Shown piece by piece: positions 56,846 to 64,000 of a stretch of 64,000 nucleotides of DNA (positions are counted from its first letter, which is position 1; each line of letters opens with the position of its first letter). Source of the stretch: Planktothrix serta PCC 8927 (GTDB lineage: Bacteria > Cyanobacteriota > Cyanobacteriia > Cyanobacteriales > Microcoleaceae); the NCBI RefSeq assembly GCF_900010725.2, contig NZ_LR734870.1, positions 1 through 64,000 on the forward strand. Direction: 5' to 3'. The notes below the pieces were generated by a model. The model was given only the letters and a program-made list of their open reading frames with translations. It ran no database searches and was not told where the DNA came from. Made by a program: the position numbers and the translations under genes.

Positions 56846-59800
56846 ATGTCTTTTGTAGGTTTACATATTCATAGTGATTATAGTTTACTCGATGGTGCGT
56901 CTCAATTACCTCAATTAATTGATCGAGCGTTAGAGTTAGGAATGCCTGCGATCGCTGTCACCGATCACGGTGTTATGTATGGGGCAATTGAGTTAATTAA
57001 AACTTGCCGAAATAAAGGGATAAAACCCATAATTGGCAATGAGATGTATGTGATTAATGGGGATATTAAAGTTCAGGATCAGAAGGGTGAGAAACGAAGA
57101 AAATATCATCAAGTGGTCTTGGCTAAAAATACCCAAGGTTATAAAAACTTAGTTAAACTAACCACCATTTCACACTTGCAAGGGTTTCAAGGAAAAGGCA
57201 TTTTTGCACGTCCCTGTATTAATAAAGAACTATTAGAACAATATCATGAAGGGTTAATTGTTACCAGCGCTTGTTTAGGGGGAGAAATTCCCCAAGCGAT
57301 TTTACAAGGACGTTATGATGTGGCGAGGGAAGTCGCTCAATGGTATCAAAGGGTATTTGGAGAGGATTTTTATTTAGAAATTCAAGATCATGGTTCTCCA
57401 GAAGATCGGATGGTGAATGTTGAGATTGTTAAAATTAGTCAAGAATTAAATATTAAAATTGTAGCCACTAATGATTCCCATTTTATCTCCTGTAATGATG
57501 TAGAAGCCCATGATGCGTTACTTTGTATTAATACTCAAAAATTAATTAGTGAAGAAAAACGGATGCGTTATAGCGGGACAGAATATTTAAAATCTGCCGA
57601 AGAAATGGCGCAATTATTTCGAGATCATTTATCGGATGATATCATTCAAGAAGCGATTAATAATACGGTAGAAGTTGCCAATAAAGTTGAACCTTATTCC
57701 GGTATTTTAGGAGAACCTCGCATCCCTGACTATCCCATTCCAAGTGATCATACGGCCGATACTTATTTAGAAGAAGTGACTTGGAAAGGGTTGTTAGAAC
57801 GGATGAATGCTAAAACTCGAAGTGAGATTAAACCTATTTATAAAGAGCGCTTAGAATATGAACTTAAAATGATGCAACAGATGGGGTTTTCGACTTACTT
57901 TTTAGTCGTTTGGGATTATATTAAATTTGCCAGAGACAACAATATTCCTGTCGGGCCAGGACGAGGTTCTGCGGCGGGATCATTAGTTGCTTATTCCCTA
58001 AAAATAACCAATATTGATCCGGTCTTTCATGGTTTATTATTTGAACGATTTTTAAACCCTGAACGAAAATCAATGCCAGATATTGATACGGATTTTTGTA
58101 TTGAACGGCGAGACGAAATGATTAAATATGTAACTGATAAATATGGAGAGGATAAAGTTGCTCAAATTATTACGTTTAACCGGATGACTTCTAAAGCAGT
58201 GTTAAAAGATGTTGCCAGGGTATTAGGAATTTCCTATAAAAAATCGGATCAAATGGCGAAATTAATTCCAGTTTCACGGGGAAAACCTGCTCGTTTAAAA
58301 GTTATGATTTCCGATCAAAGTCCCGCGCCGGAATTCAAAGAAGCTTATGATAATGAAGATGTCGCTGTTCATAATGATGCCGGGGAAGAAGTCGGAACTA
58401 TTAAAGTTAAACAATGGCTAGATATGGCAATTCGCATCGAAGGAACAAACAAAACCTTCGGAGTTCATGCGGCGGGTGTGGTGATTTCTAAACAGTCTTT
58501 AGACGAAATTGTTCCCCTCCAGCGAAATAATGATGGGGCGGTGATTACTCAATATTATATGGAGGATTTAGAGGCAGTTGGATTATTAAAGATGGACTTT
58601 TTGGGGTTAAAGAATTTAACCATGATTCAAAAAGCAGTTAATTATATTGAAGAAATACATGGCTATAAAATTGACCCCGAAAAACTGCCTTCTGATATTG
58701 AAAGAAAAGCCCAAGATGCCTATAAAACCCATAAAAAATTACCCGAAGATGTGTTAAAAACTTATAAATTACTGGGAAAAGGGGATTTAGATGGAATTTT
58801 TCAGTTGGAATCTTCTGGAATGATGGATATTGTTAAAAAACTGAAACCTTCTTGTTTGGATGATATTTCTTCTATTTTAGCGCTGTATCGTCCGGGGCCT
58901 TTAGATGCAGGTTTAATTCCCCAATTTATTGATCGTAAACATGGACGGGATGAAATTAGCTATGATCACCCGATGTTAGAACCGATTTTAAAAGAAACCT
59001 ATGGAATTTTATGTTTTCAAGAACAAATCATGAAAATGGCGCAAGATTTAGCGGGCTATTCTTTAGGTCAAGCGGATATTCTTCGCCGATGTTTGAGTGG
59101 ATCTACGCAAATTTTAGATGCTGCTACTGGAAACTTAGTTTCTTTAAAAGAAATTGCACAATCTCCTGAATATTGGTTAGGTAGAAAAGTCTTTTCTCTC
59201 AATCTTAATACTCAAAAAATTACTCAACAACCCATCACAGAAATTCATCCGAATGGAGTTCGGGATATTTGGGAAATTACCACGAAAACAAATCACCAAA
59301 TTAAAGCTACTGACGATCATCTTTTCTATACAATTTTAGGATGGCAACCCTTAAAAGCCTTTAAAATTGGCGATCGCGTGGGTTTAGCCAAAACTATCCC
59401 GATTACGAATCAAAGTAAAATATCAGATGCTCAAATCAAGTTGGTCGCGTATTTAATTGGAGACGGTCATTTATCCACAAAGAGTCCAGCTTGTAGTTAT
59501 TTTTGTAACAGCGATCAAGAATTAATAGATGATTTTAATCAGTGTGCAAAAGAACTTTTTGGCAAACCAGCACCCAGTCTATCTCGTCATCGTGTGGAAA
59601 ATTTTGCGATTGCATTTCAAAATGACCAATTAAAAGCAATCGCGGAATCGGATGTTTTTTGGGATGAAATTGTTAGAATTGATTATATAGGCAAAGAAGA
59701 AGTGTTTGATTTAAGCATTCCCGAAACTCATAATTTTATTGCCAATAATTTTATTGCCCACAACTGTATGGGTAAAAAGAAAGCAGAAGAAATGCAGAAG

Positions 59801-61621
59801 CAAAGGGAACTCTTTATTGACGGTGCAACCAAAAATGGAGTCTTGCAAAAATTGGCAGAAAAGTTATTTGAGCAAATGGTTCAATTCGCTGAATATTGTT
59901 TGAGCTATGATACAGAGATTTTGACTGTTGAATATGGGTCAATGCCCATCGGTAAAATTGTTGAGGACAAAATAGAATGCACAGTTTATACTGTTAATAA
60001 TCACGGTTATATCTATACTCAACCCATCGCTCAATGGCATGATCGAGGAGAACAAGAAGTTTTTGAATATTGCCTAGAAGATGGTTCAGTTATTCGCTCA
60101 ACAAAAGATCATAAATTTATGACCACTAATGGTCAAATGTTACCCATTGATGAAATTTTTGAAAATGGGTTAGAGTTAAAACAGATTAACTCTAAATCTC
60201 ATGTTAAAATTATTAGTCGCAAATCTTTAGGAACTCAACCTGTTTATGATATTGGTGTAGTACAAGATCATAACTTTATTCTTAGCAATGGTTTAGTTGG
60301 TTCTAATTGCTTTAACAAATCCCATTCAATGGCCTATGCCTATGTCACCTATGAAACTGCTTATTTAAAAGCGAATTATCCCGTTGAATATATGGCGGCT
60401 TTATTAAGTGCAAATAGTGGGGATACGGATAAAATTCAAAAATATATTGAATCTTGTCAAAAATCTCTGGGAATTCAGGTAATCCCCCCAGATATTAATC
60501 TTTCGGGTATGGATTTTACCCCATCAGATCAGAGTATTATTTTTGGACTTTCTGCAATTAAAAACGTGGGAGAAGGTGCTATAGAACATTTATTAGAAGT
60601 TCGTAAAGAAGGAGGAGAATTTAAGAGTTTTCCCGATTTATGCGATCGCATTAACTTACAAATGGTGAATAGTCGCGCCTTAGAAGCCTTAATTAAATGT
60701 GGAGCATTAGATAAACTGAACCCCAACCGTCGCCAAGCGATTGATCATTTAGATAAATTAATTTCTTGGGCACAAAGCAAAGCTAAAGATCGGGCTGTTG
60801 GTCAACAAAGTATATTCGATATTTTAGGAGGGGGAATCAATACAAAAAATACCCACGAAGATGCGCCAAAACCAGCAAAACTTGAGGATTTTAAAGTTCA
60901 AGAAAAACTACAATTTGAAAAAGAATTATTAGGATTTTATGTTTCTGAGCATCCTTTAAAATCTATCTTAAGATGGATTTCTGTAGATGAAAGAGTGACT
61001 TTAGCAGAATTAACGGATAAAAAATCTAAAGTTAAAGTAGTAGTTGTAATCACTGCTATTAAACCCCATACGACCAAAGACGGGAAGCGGATGGCATTTT
61101 TACAAATTGAAGATTTAACAGGACAAATGGAAGCCATTATTTTCCCAACAACTCATCAAAAAATTAAGGATTTTCCCAAGGGAAATGATATAGTTTTAAT
61201 CACGGGTAAAATTGAAAAAAAGGAAGATAAAACTCAGTTTATTATTGATGAATTACAATTAGCCGATACCCTCCCTCGTCTTGAAAAACTCCCGACTCCT
61301 CTATTAGAAGATTTGGAAATAGAAGAATCAGAATTTATGGTACTTTTACATTTAAACCCGCAACAAATCTTCAATGATGATACCCTGGGACGAATTAAAC
61401 TATTTCTTTCAGAACAATCTTCAAGTGATCCACAACAAGCCCATATTCCTGTGGGTGCAGTTATTACCACTCCATTAATTCAGAAACCTCAATCATTAAT
61501 TCTCTTTGATCGTTTCTTTTGGGTACAGAATGCAGAAGAGACAATTAGTTACTTAAAATCCAAAAATCTTAATGTCGAAATTTCGCCGAGACTGGATTTA
61601 AAAAAGCACCCTGATTTTTAA
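56846..61621 (+). CDS. dnaE: DNA polymerase III alpha subunit with two inteins
   Basis: A 1591-residue precursor; after splicing 1229 residues. The N-terminal PHP domain ([18 protein letters not shown]) is followed by the palm with catalytic MPDIDTDF (about residue 410), thumb/fingers, the helix-hairpin-helix region, and a C-terminal OB fold (about 1395, [15 protein letters not shown]). Inteins occupy residues 749-973 and 1018-1154; both begin with Cys and end with Asn, and are followed by a Cys. In many cyanobacteria dnaE is split into two genes at the second intein. Here it is one continuous frame. Its stop overlaps that of the convergent helicase by 4 bp (TTTTTAAA). Confidence 0.96.
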   Translation: MSFVGLHIHSDYSLLDGASQLPQLIDRALELGMPAIAVTDHGVMYGAIELIKTCRNKGIKPIIGNEMYVINGDIKVQDQKGEKRRKYHQVVLAKNTQGYKNLVKLTTISHLQGFQGKGIFARPCINKELLEQYHEGLIVTSACLGGEIPQAILQGRYDVAREVAQWYQRVFGEDFYLEIQDHGSPEDRMVNVEIVKISQELNIKIVATNDSHFISCNDVEAHDALLCINTQKLISEEKRMRYSGTEYLKSAEEMAQLFRDHLSDDIIQEAINNTVEVANKVEPYSGILGEPRIPDYPIPSDHTADTYLEEVTWKGLLERMNAKTRSEIKPIYKERLEYELKMMQQMGFSTYFLVVWDYIKFARDNNIPVGPGRGSAAGSLVAYSLKITNIDPVFHGLLFERFLNPERKSMPDIDTDFCIERRDEMIKYVTDKYGEDKVAQIITFNRMTSKAVLKDVARVLGISYKKSDQMAKLIPVSRGKPARLKVMISDQSPAPEFKEAYDNEDVAVHNDAGEEVGTIKVKQWLDMAIRIEGTNKTFGVHAAGVVISKQSLDEIVPLQRNNDGAVITQYYMEDLEAVGLLKMDFLGLKNLTMIQKAVNYIEEIHGYKIDPEKLPSDIERKAQDAYKTHKKLPEDVLKTYKLLGKGDLDGIFQLESSGMMDIVKKLKPSCLDDISSILALYRPGPLDAGLIPQFIDRKHGRDEISYDHPMLEPILKETYGILCFQEQIMKMAQDLAGYSLGQADILRRCLSGSTQILDAATGNLVSLKEIAQSPEYWLGRKVFSLNLNTQKITQQPITEIHPNGVRDIWEITTKTNHQIKATDDHLFYTILGWQPLKAFKIGDRVGLAKTIPITNQSKISDAQIKLVAYLIGDGHLSTKSPACSYFCNSDQELIDDFNQCAKELFGKPAPSLSRHRVENFAIAFQNDQLKAIAESDVFWDEIVRIDYIGKEEVFDLSIPETHNFIANNFIAHNCMGKKKAEEMQKQRELFIDGATKNGVLQKLAEKLFEQMVQFAEYCLSYDTEILTVEYGSMPIGKIVEDKIECTVYTVNNHGYIYTQPIAQWHDRGEQEVFEYCLEDGSVIRSTKDHKFMTTNGQMLPIDEIFENGLELKQINSKSHVKIISRKSLGTQPVYDIGVVQDHNFILSNGLVGSNCFNKSHSMAYAYVTYETAYLKANYPVEYMAALLSANSGDTDKIQKYIESCQKSLGIQVIPPDINLSGMDFTPSDQSIIFGLSAIKNVGEGAIEHLLEVRKEGGEFKSFPDLCDRINLQMVNSRALEALIKCGALDKLNPNRRQAIDHLDKLISWAQSKAKDRAVGQQSIFDILGGGINTKNTHEDAPKPAKLEDFKVQEKLQFEKELLGFYVSEHPLKSILRWISVDERVTLAELTDKKSKVKVVVVITAIKPHTTKDGKRMAFLQIEDLTGQMEAIIFPTTHQKIKDFPKGNDIVLITGKIEKKEDKTQFIIDELQLADTLPRLEKLPTPLLEDLEIEESEFMVLLHLNPQQIFNDDTLGRIKLFLSEQSSSDPQQAHIPVGAVITTPLIQKPQSLILFDRFFWVQNAEETISYLKSKNLNVEISPRLDLKKHPDF
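59090..59764 (+). other. Intein 1 of DnaE (eroded homing endonuclease)
   Basis: 225 residues inserted between GQADILRR and [10 protein letters not shown], where DnaE normally reads [12 protein letters not shown]. It has a splicing block A ([10 protein letters not shown]), block B ([14 protein letters not shown]), one LAGLIDADG-type motif (YLIGDGHLS) and the C-terminal block ([19 protein letters not shown] then AHN). A second LAGLIDADG motif is not seen; full-length inteins are much longer, so the endonuclease has probably lost its second half. Confidence 0.9.
59897..60307 (+). other. Intein 2 of DnaE: continuous homologue of the split DnaE intein
   Basis: 137 residues in [18 protein letters not shown]...[15 protein letters not shown]. 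The first 102 or so correspond to the N-half of the split DnaE inteins (same block [30 protein letters not shown]) and the last 35 to the C-half ([30 protein letters not shown]). The joint, [10 protein letters not shown], is in frame with no stop. The position and exteins are those of the split site. Confidence 0.93.
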
Positions 61622-64000
61622 AATTTCTCTAAAAAATGTTGAGGAAATTGTTGTTTTAAAGCGATAAAAACCGGACAGGCTTTTTGTTCTTGCTGATTTT
61701 CTGGTTTATGCCAATTGTAAGCAGAAAAACGCGATGCAGCCATCCAAAGAAAACGCTTGGCTCTAGTCATGGCAACATAGAGTAATCGATATTCCTCTGC
61801 GGTTTTTAAATCCTTGGCTTGTTCCCAAGCGGTAGCGACATCAGGAATCGATTCTTCTCCATGAGATGCGGCTCGAATTTGAGCGCGTGCGACTTCAGAA
61901 AGGGTTAATTCTCCTAAAAATTTTGTTTGGGATAAAACTCGTAAACTACCGGGAATTGTAGACTCTTGTAAGAAGGGAATAAACACATAATCCCAATCTA
62001 ATCCTTTGGCTTTGTGCATAGTAATTAATGTTAATTGACCTTCTCGCGTATAGGGACTTTCTTTAGAGGTTTCTTCATCATCAATATCAACGGGTTCAAA
62101 CCGTTCAGAACTAACAATATCGTTTAAAACATCTAAAATTGTTCCCATTGAATGGTTCCCAGATGTGTTTTTAGCAATGCGTTCTGCTAATTTATCAGCC
62201 GTTGCTAATTCCGTTCTTTCATAGCGCAAGGATAACGCTAAAAAGGAGATCAATTGATAGGGAGGAAGTTCTAAACGCGCTTGTAATAATTGACAACAAA
62301 AATAACGACATTTCCGAATTTCTTCTGATTGTGGCGGATCAAGGGGGCCAGGATACAAAAATTCTTCGGGATGAATCGCAATTTTATTATAATCTAAATT
62401 CGGAATTAAATTGCGATCGCCTAATACTTTTAACGCTAATTTTAAATAATCCGGTGAATGGGGACGATCTAAAAATTGTAATAAAGATAAAATTTCTGCT
62501 GGGATTTTAGAATTTCGCGCCTGTTGGGAAGCATCATAAATCCGAATTTTAGTTTTAAATTCTTCGGGAATTTTAATATTATACAATTGGGGATTAGTAA
62601 AAACGCTAGAAATAAACTCTCCTTGTTTATTCTCTCGAAGTAAAATAGCAAATTTACCTTTAGGATCGTCTTGAATAATCGTCATAATTCGTTCCACAAT
62701 CCACTCAACGGTTTGATAAATATCCGCAGGTTCACAGAGTTCTAAACCTCGACTGTATGCGGGAGGATTAGCATTCGATTGATGGTCATTCAATCCGACT
62801 AAACGAATCATTTGCTCTTGAAAAGGTTGTTCATTTCCGGCTAATTTTGATCGATTTACCCAGGACAACATATAGTTAGCTGCATCAATAATAATCGCAC
62901 TACTTCGTCCTGCTTGATCCATTGTGGCTAATCGTTTTAACTGTTCACAATCATTACAAAAACGACGAAAATAAATCGGATCAGCCGGAGTAAAGGTTGA
63001 GTTAATCGCTTGATTAGGATCACCGACTCTAACCAAATTCAAAGTGTCTAAATCATCAGTAATTGACTCAGAAGAACAAGCTAAAATTCTCAAGAGTTTA
63101 CTTTGTAGAGGGGTAGAATCTTGAGCTTCATCTTCAAAAACGGCAAAAACTTGATTTTGCCAAACTTGACGAATTGTGGGATTTTCTAAGACTCGCAAGG
63201 CTGCTAAAATCATTTCATCATAATCAATTAAATTCTGCGATCGCAATATATTTTGATAATTTTCATATAATCCTCCTGCTATTTTTAAAACTTCATAATC
63301 ATCAGGAATTTGTTCTGAAATTTCTTTTAAATCTTGGGGTTGCAGTCCTGAACTTTTGGCTTCTTGAATCACTTTCCAAGCTAAATTCGGTAAAACTTCT
63401 GTCCGTAAAACCGATTGACGTCTTAATCTTTCTGTTTCTTCTCCATCAAATTGAACTCCCTCAATTAACCGTTGATAATGGCGAGGATTAGCAGCAATCC
63501 ACTGTTCAACACAGGTGCGAGTAATTCGATTACTGGGAGTGGGTAAAATTAAAGTAAAATTGTCTAAACTTAATCCCGATAATTCAGGATGTTTTAAGGC
63601 AATATTTAAAGCTAAACCATGCAATGTATAAACAAAAAACCCTCCTAAAGGTAATCGCATTTCTTTGAGTTCTTGACTAACTTTAGCTCGAATATTTGCA
63701 GCGGCTGAACGAGTAAATGTTACAATAACTAATTGATGATTTCCATGCAGTTGATAACGAGCGATGGCTAAAGTGGCTGCAAAGGCCATTCCCGTTGATT
63801 TCCCAGCACCTGGAACGGCAGAAATCGCTAATGGCCCCCCCTTCCAATCTGCCATTTGTTGTTGACCTGGACGTAAACTTTGATAAATTTCTTCAATTTT
63901 TTGCGCTCGAAATGCTTGAATTTGCTCAATATTTTCTAAGGAATTCGTTGTCAGATCAGAAACGACCGATTCCGCTTCTGGCGTTGGTATAGAATAGAGG
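61618..64000 (-). CDS. UvrD/PcrA-type superfamily 1 helicase (5' end outside window)
   Basis: At least 794 residues; the frame runs open past the window end, so the start is missing (the internal ATG at 63855 is not the real one because [15 protein letters not shown] upstream is the family's Q-like region). Motif [13 protein letters not shown], Ia [74 protein letters not shown]. It is an ATP-dependent 3'-5' DNA helicase, probably in repair. Motif I has VPGAGKST instead of the more common APGTGKT form. Convergent with dnaE, overlapping by 4 bp. Confidence 0.9.
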   Translation of the reverse strand, partial: LYSIPTPEAESVVSDLTTNSLENIEQIQAFRAQKIEEIYQSLRPGQQQMADWKGGPLAISAVPGAGKSTGMAFAATLAIARYQLHGNHQLVIVTFTRSAAANIRAKVSQELKEMRLPLGGFFVYTLHGLALNIALKHPELSGLSLDNFTLILPTPSNRITRTCVEQWIAANPRHYQRLIEGVQFDGEETERLRRQSVLRTEVLPNLAWKVIQEAKSSGLQPQDLKEISEQIPDDYEVLKIAGGLYENYQNILRSQNLIDYDEMILAALRVLENPTIRQVWQNQVFAVFEDEAQDSTPLQSKLLRILACSSESITDDLDTLNLVRVGDPNQAINSTFTPADPIYFRRFCNDCEQLKRLATMDQAGRSSAIIIDAANYMLSWVNRSKLAGNEQPFQEQMIRLVGLNDHQSNANPPAYSRGLELCEPADIYQTVEWIVERIMTIIQDDPKGKFAILLRENKQGEFISSVFTNPQLYNIKIPEEFKTKIRIYDASQQARNSKIPAEILSLLQFLDRPHSPDYLKLALKVLGDRNLIPNLDYNKIAIHPEEFLYPGPLDPPQSEEIRKCRYFCCQLLQARLELPPYQLISFLALSLRYERTELATADKLAERIAKNTSGNHSMGTILDVLNDIVSSERFEPVDIDDEETSKESPYTREGQLTLITMHKAKGLDWDYVFIPFLQESTIPGSLRVLSQTKFLGELTLSEVARAQIRAASHGEESIPDVATAWEQAKDLKTAEEYRLLYVAMTRAKRFLWMAASRFSAYNWHKPENQQEQKACPVFIALKQQFPQHFLEKF

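Noticed and set aside
1-64000. CRISPR arrays
   Set aside because: Tandem repeats seen are 7, 8 or 27 bp with no unique spacers of constant length and no cas genes.

Overview
The window is chromosomal DNA from a cyanobacterium, most likely a filamentous Oscillatoriales-type organism (Planktothrix/Oscillatoria-like; genus inferred). The evidence is psbD (photosystem II D2), ycf3, ndhS, an NblB-like HEAT protein, menD, a tRNA-Leu(UAA) gene with the cyanobacterial group I intron, a DnaE-type intein, many GCGATCGC (HIP1) octamers and AT-rich DNA full of heptanucleotide and palindromic repeats.

Region 1 (about 0.1-26.6 kb, with an outlier at 37.8-41.5 kb) is a glycan-modification cluster. It holds GT2 and GT-B glycosyltransferases, a sulfotransferase/coiled-coil protein, a 1771-residue multienzyme (three FkbM methyltransferase domains, a GT11-like fucosyltransferase, a GT92-like and a GT8-like domain), a stand-alone methyltransferase, and six long TPR proteins. 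Three TPR proteins are fused to glycosyltransferase domains (one to two GT2 domains, two to GT61 domains). A fourth appears joined to a GT2-GT2 protein only through a -1 shift at an in-frame A AAA AAG heptamer. A fifth has a runaway A10 tract at its 3' end, with the TPR reading frame continuing in another phase. The cluster probably builds or decorates a surface polysaccharide or glycoprotein; the product cannot be read from sequence.

Region 2 (27-38 kb) is housekeeping: a carboxyl-terminal processing protease, a membrane-anchored conserved protein, a TspO-like protein, the rimP-nusA-ylxR-infB operon and a cyanobacterial membrane protein. Region 3 (42-49.3 kb) contains an SDR oxidoreductase, ycf3, gatC, a psbD that is not followed by psbC, a DUF1499 lipid/lumen-type protein, a CBS protein, the NblB-like protein, lipA and tRNA-Pro(CGG).

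Region 4 (49.3-53.2 kb) is a small accessory patch between two tRNA genes: an AlbA_2/Schlafen-type ATPase-like gene, a zinc-ribbon gene remnant, ndhS and a tnpB-only IS200/IS605-family element. Region 5 (53.2-64 kb) has the intron-bearing trnL, an adenylate-forming enzyme, menD, dnaE and a UvrD-type helicase cut by the window edge. dnaE carries two inteins. The second is at the site and of the sequence type of the well-known split DnaE intein, yet here it is continuous in a single reading frame.

The strongest leads are the unsplit DnaE intein, the slippery-sequence link between TPR and glycosyltransferase modules, the 1771-residue multienzyme, and palindromic repeats that have become protein-coding inside glycosyltransferases.
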